DNA of 64,000 nucleotides, from positions 57,761 through 121,760 of the forward strand of contig JAAELC010000235.1 of assembly GCA_024227135.1 (NCBI GenBank). The letters run 5' to 3'. The notes under the pieces were generated by a model, which worked only from the letters and a program-made list of their open reading frames with translations, did no database searches and was not told the DNA's origin. Source of the DNA: Gammaproteobacteria bacterium (lineage in GTDB: Bacteria; Pseudomonadota; Gammaproteobacteria; Chromatiales; Chromatiaceae). The stretch's first letter is position 1, and each line of letters begins with the position of its first letter. A program made the translations under genes and the position numbers. Shown in pieces: positions 37,849-47,035 of this stretch.

Positions 37849-38046
37849 CCCCTCTGTCCAAAACCTGAGAGTTTGGGCTGATAAGATTCAGCCTCTGCCC
37901 CATCGGTGGATCTTTACGATCGCTCTCCAGAGTCAATCCTCACGAGGCCTTACCCCATGTCAACCAGTGGTCCTTTTGCCTGAGCGATTCCGGACGATTT
38001 GCGCCTTCGGCGCCAGCGCCATGGCTGGTCTCTCCCGCTGGGTTTG
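37849..38046 (-). promoter_or_regulatory. tandem glycine riboswitch (gcvT motif)
   Basis: On the minus strand, about 60 bases before gcvT, two aptamers are readable. Aptamer I: GCGGGAGAGA (38028-38037), CGCCGAAGGCGCAA and CTCAGGCAAAAGGACC (37969-37984). Aptamer II: CTGGAGAGCG (37921-37930), CCACCGATGGGGCAGAGG and CTCTCAGGTTTTGGACAGAGG in part (37851-37871). These are the conserved elements of the glycine-II family, in which two aptamers switch on glycine cleavage genes when glycine is plentiful. The expression platform probably lies between 37789 and 37850; its mechanism is not clear by eye. Confidence 0.93.
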
Positions 38047-38162
38047 AGATTGTCTGGAAACTATAACCTGACGATCCTTGCTTGCCAAGCAATAACGGGA
38101 AGCATCACTTATCCCCGGGAAGACCCGACTGATGCCTGACACAACCCCGACGACGCTGATAC

Positions 38163-39398
38163 CTACTGATTTCCCGGTCGCGCAAGGGTCGGCCTCTCTC
38201 CCACCATACCCATGGCCCGCCGCATGATCATCTGTTTTACGGGGCCCGAATGATCCGCCAGCCCGAGGCCCAGGTTGCGGATACCCTTGAGGGGTAAATT
38301 TCGATTGCTGAACAACCGTTTGAACAGATCCATTGCACCCAGCATCCCCATGTTCGCACCCTTACGGGCCCTTTCGTAACGACGAAGCGTAGACAACGAT
38401 CCCAGGGGGCGCTCACAGGCCCGGGCTTCAACGAGGGCATCTGCCAAAGCAGCAGCATCCATAAATCCCAGGTTAACACCCTGCCCTGCAAGCGGATGAA
38501 TACCATGGGCCGCATCACCGATCAGGGCCAGCCCCGGCTTCACATACTGGTCCGCATGGCGCAGGCGCAATGGAAACACCCCGCGGGGGCCACAGCGAGC
38601 CATCCTGCCGAGCACACTGTCGCTGGCCAAAGTAAGCTCTCTGAGAAAGTGTTCCTCATCCAGCTTCATCAGATGTTCGGCATTGGCAGGGGAGGTGGAC
38701 CAGACAATCGAGCAACGCCCATCACCCACCGGCAGCAACGCCAGGGGGCCATCAGGCATAAAACGTTGCCGGGCCACATGGCCGTGGTGGATTTCCGACC
38801 ACACAGTGGCAACGATCGCGTGCTGATCGTAATCCCATCCACTGGAAGTAATCCCAGCCATATCTCGGACCGGTGATAGGGCGCCTTCTGCGCCCACCAG
38901 AAGACCAGCCTCCAGCGTTCGCCCGCTCATCAGCTTCAGCCGGGCACGCTCTCCTTCGATTTCGAAGCGAACCGCACGGTCAGGACAGAGCCGGACCTGC
39001 TGCTCAAATGTCCCGAGCCGGTTCCACAGCGCCAGGCGAGTCACCCGGTTTTCCACTATGTGTCCGAGATCCGGTTCTCCGATATCAGCAGCGTCGAAGC
39101 GAATACTTCCCCACGCACCTGAATCCCAGACGTGCATCCCCTGGTAGGGGCTGACGCGCATCCGGCTCATGGCTTCCCAGGCAGACAGGTTTTCCAACAT
39201 GGTCTGTGAGGCTCGACTCAGTGCGGATACCCGCAGGTCCACCTCGTCGGCAGGCCAGTCGCTCACCGGCTCCCTGGGTTCGATGACAGCCACATGAAAC
39301 CCCCGGTCCGCGAGGGCGCAAGCGAGGGCGCACCCAACCATACCACCACCGGCGATGGCAACGTCGCAGCTGATATCGGTCGATTCCGGCTTAGTCAA
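38163..39398 (-). CDS. ubiI: UbiH/UbiF/VisC-family FAD monooxygenase (UbiI-like)
   Basis: The 411-residue flavoprotein hydroxylase of ubiquinone synthesis has an N-terminal FAD motif VAIAGGGMVGCALACALADRG and the second FAD motif LIGDAAHGIHPLAGQGVNLGF. Neighbours pepP-ubiH are the usual company of ubiI (visC), the C5-hydroxylase; paralogues UbiH and UbiF cannot be told apart by motif alone. It overlaps ubiH by eight bases. It precedes the glycine riboswitch without an evident terminator. Confidence 0.85.
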   Translation of the reverse strand: MTKPESTDISCDVAIAGGGMVGCALACALADRGFHVAVIEPREPVSDWPADEVDLRVSALSRASQTMLENLSAWEAMSRMRVSPYQGMHVWDSGAWGSIRFDAADIGEPDLGHIVENRVTRLALWNRLGTFEQQVRLCPDRAVRFEIEGERARLKLMSGRTLEAGLLVGAEGALSPVRDMAGITSSGWDYDQHAIVATVWSEIHHGHVARQRFMPDGPLALLPVGDGRCSIVWSTSPANAEHLMKLDEEHFLRELTLASDSVLGRMARCGPRGVFPLRLRHADQYVKPGLALIGDAAHGIHPLAGQGVNLGFMDAAALADALVEARACERPLGSLSTLRRYERARKGANMGMLGAMDLFKRLFSNRNLPLKGIRNLGLGLADHSGPVKQMIMRRAMGMVGERPTLARPGNQ

Positions 39399-40614
39399 AA
39401 CTCACCCCCCGGGACAACCTGGGCAAGCGACCATTGAGACCCATGAACTGTCGAAGTAACACTTTCTTAACCGGGGGCGTCACATCCAGCGCCAGCATCC
39501 CCAGATTTCGCAGTACGCGCACCGGCATCAGGGGGTTGGTGAAAAGTCGCACCAGCCCGTCAGTCAGCATCACCACCCTGTGCTGGTCACTGTTTCGCCA
39601 GTCCGCATAACGCCTCAACACATCGATAGCCCCGATATCCGACCCCTCCCGATAAGCAGAAGCCAGCACATCGGCAAGCACGGAAACATCACGAATACCC
39701 AGGTTGAAACCCTGACCGGTAATCGGATGAAGTGCATGGGCCGCATTTCCGATCAGCGCCACTCGTGGCCGCACGTGCTCTCTGGCAAACAGCAGTCTAA
39801 GGGGATAGCAGCTTCTCCGCCCCGCTTTCTGGAAGACGCCCAACCGATAACCGAACCGCGCCTGGACGCGATGCAGAAATGTTGCATCGTCGAGAGCCAT
39901 CACCCCACCCACATCCCCTTCATCCAGCGTCCATACCATCCCGCAGCGCCCTTTGGTAAGTGGCAGCATCGCCATGGGACCCTGGTCGGTAAACCGTTCA
40001 TAGGCCACCCCGTTCTGTGGACTCCCCGGTGTCAGATTACTAATGACAGCAGTCTGACCGTACCCCCATTCCCGCATTTCGATACCCGATAACTCACGGA
40101 CCCGGGACTTGGCACCATCAGCAGCAACCAGCACCCGGGCCGTGAGGTTGATTCGATCGCCCTCAATATCGACTTCGGCTATCGCTCTTTCTTCACTGAC
40201 TTCAAAACTGTGGAGGCTGGCCGGACAAAAAAGCATGACGCCAGGCAACTCACCCAACCCCCGGAGCAGTACCTCTCCCAGCAGGTGTCCGGTCGCTACA
40301 TAGCCCAGGGCACCCACGTCCAGTTCACCGTGATCCAGCCGTGTGAAACCGAAATTCCCCCGGTCCGAGACATGGATACACCGAATGGGTGCGACGTCCT
40401 GCTCCATTGAGGACCACAACCCCATGCCCTGAAGGATACGGCGGGTACCGTAGGAGAGGGCAATCGCACGATCGTCATAACTGGGCTGCTGCCGGGTTCC
40501 CAGCGCCCATGCCTCGAGCACGGCGATAGACAGGCCGAGTCCGGACAGGGAGCGCGCCAGGCTCGCCCCCACCATACCCCCACCGACGATGATGACATCG
40601 AAGTGTTTTCTCAT
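39391..40614 (-). CDS. ubiH: 2-octaprenyl-6-methoxyphenol hydroxylase-like
   Basis: A 407-residue FAD monooxygenase of the ubiquinone pathway, with VIIVGGGMVGASLARSLSGLG, a YDDRAIALSYGTRRIL segment typical of UbiH and LIGNAAHALHPITGQGFNLGI. It starts three bases before the pepP stop region ends and overlaps ubiI, so the three genes are one unit. Ubiquinone feeds the bc1 complex encoded elsewhere in this window. Confidence 0.9.
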   Translation of the reverse strand: MRKHFDVIIVGGGMVGASLARSLSGLGLSIAVLEAWALGTRQQPSYDDRAIALSYGTRRILQGMGLWSSMEQDVAPIRCIHVSDRGNFGFTRLDHGELDVGALGYVATGHLLGEVLLRGLGELPGVMLFCPASLHSFEVSEERAIAEVDIEGDRINLTARVLVAADGAKSRVRELSGIEMREWGYGQTAVISNLTPGSPQNGVAYERFTDQGPMAMLPLTKGRCGMVWTLDEGDVGGVMALDDATFLHRVQARFGYRLGVFQKAGRRSCYPLRLLFAREHVRPRVALIGNAAHALHPITGQGFNLGIRDVSVLADVLASAYREGSDIGAIDVLRRYADWRNSDQHRVVMLTDGLVRLFTNPLMPVRVLRNLGMLALDVTPPVKKVLLRQFMGLNGRLPRLSRGVSFD

Positions 40615-40617
40615 GCT

Positions 40618-41925
40618 TCAGCCCGCCATCAGCGCCTCTATTTCCTCCGCCTTCTTGGGGACATCTTTACTGAGTATATCGCTGCCGTCCTTTGTCACAA
40701 CCAGATCATCCTCGATTCGGATTCCGATATTCCACCATTTTCTTGCCACACCCTTGCTGCCCGCTGGTATGTAGAGGCCGGGCTCGATGGTCAATGCCAT
40801 ACCGGGTTCGAGCAGACGCCAGGTACCATCGACTTTGTAGTCACCCACATCGTGTACATCCATACCCAGCCAATGGCCGGTCCTGTGCATGTAGAACTTT
40901 TTGTAGGCTTCGTTTTTGATCAGTGTGGGTACCCGCCCCTTCAACAGCCCGAGCTTCACCAGACCACGGGTCAGGGTCTGAACCGCAGCAGCATGGGGAT
41001 CATCCCAGTGATTACCGGACCGCACCTGTGCGATAGCGGCCTCCTGGGCACTCAGCACCAGTTGGTACAGGGCCTTCTGGGGCTCGGTAAAACGACCATT
41101 GACCGGAAAAGTTCTGGTGATATCGGATGCGTAGTAACCCAGCTCGCAACCCGCATCGATCAATACCAGGTCACCGTCTTTCAGTTCGTCCTGATTGTCC
41201 GTGTAGTGCAACACACACCCGTTAACACCACCCCCCACAATAGGGGAATAGGCCTGGTGCCGTGCTCCTGATGATGCACAGACATGTTGAATTTCCGCTT
41301 CAAGCTCCCACTCGCGCATACCCGGCCGGCAGACCTTCATGGCATGTTGGTGCGCCCGGGCGGAGATACGGGCAGCCGCTCGCATCCACTTTACCTCCGA
41401 ACGGCTCTTGTAGAGACGCATGTCGTGGATGTAATGGTCCAGCGCGATAAACTCCAACGGCCCCTGAACACCGGTGCGCCCCTTTTCGCGAATCCCCCCC
41501 ACCCATTCGGATATTCGCCTGTCAAGGTCCGCATTACAGCCCACGGCATAGAACACCCGCTCGCACTGTTCGAGCATACGCGGGAGAATCTCATCCATAT
41601 CCCCGATGGGAAAAGAGTCCTCTGCACCGAACGTTCCGGTAGCACCCTCCTGCCCTGCCCGGGATCCATCCCAGAGCTCTTTCTCCGGATCACGCTCCCT
41701 GCAGAACAGCACATACTCGGCCTGCGCCCGCCCCGGAATCAACACCGCGACAGCAGCCGGTTCCGAAAACCCGGTAAGATAGTAGAAATCGCTGTCCGGA
41801 CGGTAGGGGTAGTCGACATCGCGATTACGCACCGAAACCGGCGCAGAAGGGAGAATGGCGATACTTCCTGGACCCATCATGCGCATTAACTGGCGGCGCC
41901 GGCGTTGATATTCCACTGTACTCAT
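40618..41925 (-). CDS. pepP: Xaa-Pro aminopeptidase
   Basis: The 435-residue M24-family metallopeptidase removes N-terminal residues preceding proline. It has an N-terminal creatinase-like domain and a pita-bread catalytic domain with metal ligands in VLIDAGCELGYYASDITRTFPVNG (split over 20), HRTGHWLGMDVHDVG and TIEPGLYIP, then GIRIEDDLVV. It overlaps ygfB by four bases (ATGA). Standard gammaproteobacterial order ygfB-pepP-ubiH-ubiI. Confidence 0.94.
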   Translation of the reverse strand: MSTVEYQRRRRQLMRMMGPGSIAILPSAPVSVRNRDVDYPYRPDSDFYYLTGFSEPAAVAVLIPGRAQAEYVLFCRERDPEKELWDGSRAGQEGATGTFGAEDSFPIGDMDEILPRMLEQCERVFYAVGCNADLDRRISEWVGGIREKGRTGVQGPLEFIALDHYIHDMRLYKSRSEVKWMRAAARISARAHQHAMKVCRPGMREWELEAEIQHVCASSGARHQAYSPIVGGGVNGCVLHYTDNQDELKDGDLVLIDAGCELGYYASDITRTFPVNGRFTEPQKALYQLVLSAQEAAIAQVRSGNHWDDPHAAAVQTLTRGLVKLGLLKGRVPTLIKNEAYKKFYMHRTGHWLGMDVHDVGDYKVDGTWRLLEPGMALTIEPGLYIPAGSKGVARKWWNIGIRIEDDLVVTKDGSDILSKDVPKKAEEIEALMAG

Positions 41926-42476
41926 GACGAGGCAGTCCTGTTTGAATCCAGCTCATGGTAAACCAGCATGGCGGCTACCCAGACATATTCCGAAACTTGC
42001 ATGAGAGCATCCTCATCGTCTTCATCATCACCCAGCACACCCAGATCCATTCGGGTGATTTCAGCCAGGTCGTGGAGCGCCTCCCTGGTCTGTTCGGACT
42101 GCAATGCGTCCTGGGAAATACCAGCCAGACCGATACCATACAGGAACCCCCTTGACCAATCTCTTACCGCTTCGGCTCTCACCTTCAGTGGCAGTCGTTC
42201 GGAAGGCAACAGGGGTTCCATGGTCGACTCCGGCCCTTCCAGGGCTTCTCGGGTCTGTTGATAGAGCCGATCCATTTCCTGCCGGCATTCGCCTACCAGT
42301 AAATCCGCCTCGTCAACGCCATCGAAAAGCGCGCTCATCCAGAGCGCACTGGAATCAACACCCCCACCACACAATATTCCGCACAGCATCCCATGGGCCT
42401 CGGACCCTCCTGTCTCCAGGTTTCCTGAGGCGATGCGACGCTCCAACCGTTCATGTTCTACTGGGATTCCCGACAC
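41922..42476 (-). CDS. ygfB: UPF0149 family protein YgfB
   Basis: The 184-residue mostly helical protein matches the UPF0149/YgfB family: AHGMLCGILCGGG near residue 27, WSRGFLYGIGLAG, and an acidic GDDEDDEDALMQVSEYVWVAAMLVYHEL. In Pseudomonas aeruginosa YgfB modulates expression of the ampDh3 amidase gene; no direct evidence here. It leads pepP. It diverges from the zapA unit. Confidence 0.9.
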   Translation of the reverse strand: MSGIPVEHERLERRIASGNLETGGSEAHGMLCGILCGGGVDSSALWMSALFDGVDEADLLVGECRQEMDRLYQQTREALEGPESTMEPLLPSERLPLKVRAEAVRDWSRGFLYGIGLAGISQDALQSEQTREALHDLAEITRMDLGVLGDDEDDEDALMQVSEYVWVAAMLVYHELDSNRTASS

Positions 42477-42596
42477 GGCTCCTAATTTTACTCTCCCATA
42501 GCAACGCCGGAATCACTAAACTGAGGCACCGGCACACAAAAGCGAATCATATCATCGTTGACCCTCGGGGTGGTGCAATCTATGATTTGACTCCAT

Positions 42597-42830
42597 ATGA
42601 GTAACCAATCCAACAGCAAGAATGCCGACGTCGACCTCGAACACCTGGAATTGCAGGTGGAAGAGCTGATTCGTACACTGACGCAACTCCGGAATGAAAA
42701 TGTGACCCTGCGTTCCCGGCAGGAAGACCTAATGACGGAACGCGCCAGCCTGATCGATAAGACAGAACAGGCAAAAAGCCGTTTGGAAGCTATGATCAGC
42801 AGGCTGAAATCGTTGGAAAACAAGCAGTGA
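42597..42830 (+). CDS. short coiled-coil protein upstream of zapA (TIGR02449-like)
   Basis: A 77-residue protein, almost all predicted coiled coil (LEHLELQVEELIRTLTQLR and ERASLIDKTEQAKSRLEAM). Its TGA overlaps the zapA ATG, a tight translational coupling. Such small coiled coils are conserved before zapA in gammaproteobacteria; in Caulobacter an operon-linked coiled coil, ZauP, works with ZapA at the Z ring. A divisome role is therefore likely but inferred from position and form. Confidence 0.85.
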   Translation: MSNQSNSKNADVDLEHLELQVEELIRTLTQLRNENVTLRSRQEDLMTERASLIDKTEQAKSRLEAMISRLKSLENKQ

Positions 42831-43129
42831 ATGACATAACCATCCCCGTTGTGGTCCGTATCCTGGACAAAGACTACCGAATTGCCTGCCAGCGCGGAGA
42901 AGAAGACTCACTGCGCGCGTCTGCTCTTTATTTAGACCAGAAAATGCGGGAAATCAAAACCGGTGGCAAAGTCATCGGTTCAGACCGAATCGCAGTCATG
43001 GCTGCTTTGAATATCGCCCACGAGCTCCTGGAACATAAAGGACTCGAAGACCTTGGAGCCCAGGCAATCTCAAAACGCCTGCAGCAGATGCAGGAAAAAA
43101 TAGATATTGCACTAAATCAAGGTAATTGA
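42827..43129 (+). CDS. zapA: cell division protein ZapA
   Basis: A 100-residue protein that bundles FtsZ filaments at mid-cell. N-terminal half: PVVVRILDKDYRIACQRGEE, then LRASALYLDQKMREIK; C-terminal half is a long helix (VMAALNIAHELLEHK, LQQMQEKIDIAL). Start GTG at 42827 or the overlapping frame fits the ATGA junction with the coiled-coil gene. 6S RNA follows at once, the classical order. Confidence 0.93.
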   Translation: MNDITIPVVVRILDKDYRIACQRGEEDSLRASALYLDQKMREIKTGGKVIGSDRIAVMAALNIAHELLEHKGLEDLGAQAISKRLQQMQEKIDIALNQGN

Positions 43130-43168
43130 CTGGAACTTTCTCTCAATAGGGTTTAGCCTTTAGCTGTA

Positions 43169-43355
43169 GGTACTCCCTGCAGTGTTCGTAAGCGGGCCGG
43201 GTATTTTCTTGAGCCTAATACTTACCCTGGGGGCATAAATCCGTGGCGGTGTGCATGTCCGCCATGAGCGGAAAGCCTTAAGCCACAGTGTTGTCCCCAC
43301 TTGAACCTATTGGTTCAAGAACGAAAGCACGCGACGGCACAGGCGGGGAGTACCC
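43169..43355 (+). ncRNA. ssrS: 6S RNA
   Basis: The ~187-base interval between zapA and the 5-FTHF cyclo-ligase gene has 6S features: GTTCGTAAGCGGGCC near the 5' side, CTTGAGCC, then AAGCCTTAAGCCACAGTG and CACTTGAACC on the 3' side. The ends pair (GGTACTCCCTGC at 43169-43180 with GCGGGGAGTACC near 43343-43355). 6S RNA mimics an open promoter and binds sigma-70 RNA polymerase in stationary phase. Position next to ygfA supports the call. Exact ends are estimates. Confidence 0.92.
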
Positions 43356-43375
43356 CTCCTTCACCAGGGCTGCTG

Positions 43376-43978
43376 ATGTCTGACGGTACGGAACTGCGCA
43401 AAATGCTCCGTTCAAGGCGGCTTGCGCTTTCGCCCGGTGAACAGAGAACCCATGCCCTGGCGGCAGCCAGGCACTTCCTTTCTACCGGCCTGTTGCTGCG
43501 CTGCAATACCATCGCGCTCTACATAACCAACAACGGTGAACTGGACCCTGCTCCTCTGGCGGAACAATTCAGGCGCCATGGCAAGCGCATCTTCCTGCCG
43601 GTTCTCCGGGCACGCCCCAAGCAGGCACTCTGGTTCCGTGAGCATCCACCACATGGCCCATTGCAACAGAATCGATTCGGTATTCCGGAACCACTGTTCG
43701 GTACCAGTCGCCTGATTCCACCCTGGGGACTGGACCTGATTCTGCTCCCCTTGGTGGCATTCGACCCTGATGGCAACAGGATGGGTATGGGGGGAGGGTT
43801 CTATGACCGGACGCTGGCCTATCTTCGCCGCCGCCACTGCTGGCGCACCCCCCTGCTGATCGGGCTCGCCCATGAATGTCAACATCTGGATCGAATCGAC
43901 CCGAACCCCTGGGACGTGCCCGTGAATGGAATTATCACGGAGGCAGGTTTCTACAGAAAAGACCCATCCACCAGCTGA
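43376..43978 (+). CDS. fau: 5-formyltetrahydrofolate cyclo-ligase
   Basis: Converts 5-formyl-THF to 5,10-methenyl-THF with ATP; also called ygfA, co-transcribed with 6S RNA in relatives. The start at 43376 (MSDGTELRKMLRSRRLAL) lies just past the 6S 3' end; an upstream frame start at 43301 would lie within the RNA and is rejected. Signature GMGGGFYDRTLAYL is present. 200 residues. The folate link complements the adjacent glycine cleavage operon only loosely (5 kb away). Confidence 0.9.
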   Translation: MSDGTELRKMLRSRRLALSPGEQRTHALAAARHFLSTGLLLRCNTIALYITNNGELDPAPLAEQFRRHGKRIFLPVLRARPKQALWFREHPPHGPLQQNRFGIPEPLFGTSRLIPPWGLDLILLPLVAFDPDGNRMGMGGGFYDRTLAYLRRRHCWRTPLLIGLAHECQHLDRIDPNPWDVPVNGIITEAGFYRKDPSTS

Positions 43979-44049
43979 CGCCGTTTCCCCGGCCAGCGGA
44001 CAAAGCGAGCCGGAAAGGATCGCCACTGAAAGCGGCAACCCATCACAGG

Positions 44050-45591
44050 TCAGGATTCCGGCAGTGGGCAGGATCCACCGCAGGCGAATAACCGATAGGC
44101 CGGATTGTCGGTTTCCTCCTTCCACGAATAATCGAGTTGCTGCAGAAGATCGAGAAAATCCTGCTCGTTGCTGTGGTCAATCTGTATCCCCATGAGGACC
44201 CGCCCATAGGCGGCCCCATGATTGCGATAGTGAAACAGGCTGATATTCCACCGCTTTCCCAGTTGGGAGAGAAAAGAAAACAGCGCACCGGGGCGCTCTG
44301 GAAACTGAAACCTGAACAACCTCTCATTGTCGAGACCGGGCGCATGACCGCCCACCATGTAACGGATGTGCAGCTTGGCGGTTTCATTTTCAGTCATATC
44401 AGTTACCGAATAACCTTTACCCTCCAGACGCTCCACCAGCGCTTCCCGCTCTCGCTCACCATCGTTGAGTTCCACACCGGCAAACACGTGGGCACGACTT
44501 GTATCTGAATAACGGTAGTTAAATTCAGTCACGTTGCGCTTGCCCAGCGCACGACAGAACCGCAGAAAGCTGCCGGGCCGCTCTTCAATCTCCACGGCCA
44601 GCAACGCTTCCCTCCGCTCACCGATCTCGGCTCTTTCAGCCACATGGCGCAAACGATCGAAGTTGATATTGGCTCCGCTTTCGATGGCAACCAGGGACTG
44701 ATCGACGATCCCCTCCCGCTCCACGTACTTTTTCATTCCAGCCACGGAGAGAGCACCCGCCGGTTCAGCAACCGTTCGGGTATCGTCGAAGACATCCTTG
44801 ATCGCGGCACAGATTTCATCGGTACCCACCAGTATCACCTCGTCCACCACCTCGCGGGCCACCCGAAAAGTCTCTTTGCCTATTTCCTTGACAGCCACAC
44901 CATCTGCGAATATCCCCACCTGGTCCAGTGTGATCCGGCGACCAGCCTCCAGTGCCCGGAAAAGTGTGGGTGCATCTTCCGGTTCGACGCCTATCACCTT
45001 GACCTTCGGAAACACATACTTCACATACGCACCAATGCCCGCGATAAGCCCGCCGCCACCCACCGGTATGAAAATCCCATGAGGCGGCCCCTGATGCTGA
45101 CGGAGAATCTCCATACCTACAGTACCCTGACCGGCAATTACCAGCGGATCGTCAAAGGGATGAATAAAGACCATCCCCTTTTCCTTGGAAAGACCTTGGG
45201 CATGGGCATAAGCTTCGTCATAGGAGTCTCCAACGAGCACCGCCTTTGCACCCAGGCTCTTGACCGCCTGCACTTTGATAGGCGGCGTGGTGGTAGGCAT
45301 CACAATCAGTGCCCGAATACCCAGTTGACGGGCTGACAATGCCATCCCCTGTGCATGATTGCCTGCTGAAGCGCCAATCACCCCCTGCTGGCGTTCCTCG
45401 ACACTCAGGCTCCGGATTTTGTTGTAGGCACCCCTGCATTTGAATGAAAATACCGGCTGCAGATCCTCCCGCTTTAAGAAAACCCGGTTACCCATACGGG
45501 CGGAGAGCCGTGGTGCCGGATCGAGGGGCGTCTCCCGGGCAACGTCGTAGACCTGGGCCCGCAGTATCTCTTCGATATATTTTTTTGGCAT
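44050..45591 (-). CDS. ilvA: threonine ammonia-lyase, biosynthetic (long form)
   Basis: PLP enzyme making 2-oxobutanoate from threonine, first step of isoleucine synthesis. The start at 45591 (MPKKYIEEILRAQVYDV) is preceded by GGGGAAG. The PLP lysine is in FSFKCRGAYNKI; glycine loop SAGNHAQGMAL; PVGGGGLIAGIG. Two C-terminal ACT-like regulatory domains (RPGSFLRFCRALG and RPGALFSFLSQLG) give 513 residues, the isoleucine-inhibited form. Confidence 0.95.
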   Translation of the reverse strand: MPKKYIEEILRAQVYDVARETPLDPAPRLSARMGNRVFLKREDLQPVFSFKCRGAYNKIRSLSVEERQQGVIGASAGNHAQGMALSARQLGIRALIVMPTTTPPIKVQAVKSLGAKAVLVGDSYDEAYAHAQGLSKEKGMVFIHPFDDPLVIAGQGTVGMEILRQHQGPPHGIFIPVGGGGLIAGIGAYVKYVFPKVKVIGVEPEDAPTLFRALEAGRRITLDQVGIFADGVAVKEIGKETFRVAREVVDEVILVGTDEICAAIKDVFDDTRTVAEPAGALSVAGMKKYVEREGIVDQSLVAIESGANINFDRLRHVAERAEIGERREALLAVEIEERPGSFLRFCRALGKRNVTEFNYRYSDTSRAHVFAGVELNDGEREREALVERLEGKGYSVTDMTENETAKLHIRYMVGGHAPGLDNERLFRFQFPERPGALFSFLSQLGKRWNISLFHYRNHGAAYGRVLMGIQIDHSNEQDFLDLLQQLDYSWKEETDNPAYRLFACGGSCPLPES

Positions 45592-45783
45592 CAACGCTTC
45601 CCCGGAATCCAGAGCCGGTTTATCAGACGAACGGGTAGGGTAACGCAAACATCATGCATCAGGCGATTCACTTCGGTGACTTCTGATAAAAACCTGATCG
45701 GAACTCTATACCCCCTCAGGAATACGCATCGATTAAATTCACGCTAATGCCCCGGAAACACGAAAGGCCCTACAATCCAACCA

Positions 45784-46254
45784 ATGAATATTCATCTTAT
45801 ATCGGTGGGCACCCGTATGCCCCGCTGGGTACAGGAAGGTTATGGCGAGTACGCCAAGCGCCTGAAGGGAGACTGCCGACTGAAACTGGTCGAAATAACA
45901 CCGGGCCATCGCAAAAAGGGAGCGGATATCCAGCGGGCTCTGCGTGAAGAAGGCAAACGCATGCTGGCTGCCATTCCCCGTGGCTGCGCCGTGCTGGCAC
46001 TGGATGTGCGGGGACGACCGTGGAACACCGAACAGCTGGCCGGGAAAATGACAGGCTGGATGAATGACGGCCGCGATCTGGCGTTGCTGGTGGGAGGTCC
46101 GGAAGGACTCGCGGCTGACTGTGTCAAACAGGCCGAAGGACGATGGTCACTTTCCCCGCTGACACTACCCCACCCGCTGGTCAGGGTTATCGTGGCCGAG
46201 CAGCTCTACCGCGCCTGGAGCGTTCTGCACAACCATCCCTACCACCGGAGCTAG
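45784..46254 (+). CDS. rlmH: 23S rRNA pseudouridine-1915 N3-methyltransferase
   Basis: A 156-residue SPOUT methyltransferase that methylates pseudouridine 1915 in 23S rRNA helix 69. Markers: NIHLISVGTRMPRWVQEGY, ALDVRGRPWNTEQLA, LLVGGPEGLA and C-terminal SLSPLTLPHPLVRVIVAEQ with YRAWSVLHNHPYHR. Normal length. It starts a + strand run with maf, rng and yhdP. Confidence 0.95.
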   Translation: MNIHLISVGTRMPRWVQEGYGEYAKRLKGDCRLKLVEITPGHRKKGADIQRALREEGKRMLAAIPRGCAVLALDVRGRPWNTEQLAGKMTGWMNDGRDLALLVGGPEGLAADCVKQAEGRWSLSPLTLPHPLVRVIVAEQLYRAWSVLHNHPYHRS

Positions 46255-46432
46255 ACTGTGTATCTCACCGGAGCCCAGAGGTCCAAGGTGATTCCGTAAA
46301 GCAGATTGCACAACTTTTTTGAATTAAATTCAGATACCTGACAACCTCGAATGTTATGATGGAGCCAGCAAGGGCCATCAAAAAAAACCTTGATCACCAA
46401 CAAGATCCCATAGACTCTCCGGGCGGTTTTCA

Positions 46433-47035
46433 ATGTCTGCCGAATTTTACCTCGCTTCCACTTCCCCCCGTCGACGACAGCTCCTGGAGCAGTTGGGTAT
46501 GGAGCCGACAGTACTGCGTATCGACCTGGACGAGAGCCGGCAAAGGGATGAAACGCCCGAAGTTTATGTCCTGCGCCTGGCAAGCACCAAGGCCGAAAAG
46601 GGCAGATCCCTGCTGCCGATACCACAACACCCGGTTCTAGCCGCCGATACTGCAGTGGTGATCGGCAACCAGATCCTCGGCAAACCCCTGGATCATCATC
46701 AGGGGGTGAGTATGCTGCAACAGCTTTCCGGTCGGCAACACGAGGTGCTGACCGCTGTCGCCCTGCTCAACGACCGGATGGAAACCCGATTGACCAGAAA
46801 CCGTGTAACCTTCAGACAGATAACTATTCCGGAAGCCCAGGCTTATTGGGAGACTGGAGAACCCGCAGACAAGGCCGGGGGCTATGCCATTCAGGGGCTT
46901 GGTGCACTTTTTATCTCCCATATAGAGGGGAGCTATTCCGGTGTAATGGGGCTGCCACTTTTCGAAACCGCTCAACTACTGCAAAATGCCGGTATCGACC
47001 CGCTCTCATATCAACAGAGAACAAATAGTGGATGA
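46433..47035 (+). CDS. maf: Maf-family nucleotide pyrophosphatase
   Basis: A 200-residue Maf protein, hydrolysing non-canonical or normal NTPs. Markers: YLASTSPRRRQLLEQLG, VLAADTAVVIGNQILGKP and GAYAIQG-like GGYAIQGLGALFI. It overlaps rng by four bases (ATGA), so the pair is co-translated. Confidence 0.93.
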   Translation: MSAEFYLASTSPRRRQLLEQLGMEPTVLRIDLDESRQRDETPEVYVLRLASTKAEKGRSLLPIPQHPVLAADTAVVIGNQILGKPLDHHQGVSMLQQLSGRQHEVLTAVALLNDRMETRLTRNRVTFRQITIPEAQAYWETGEPADKAGGYAIQGLGALFISHIEGSYSGVMGLPLFETAQLLQNAGIDPLSYQQRTNSG

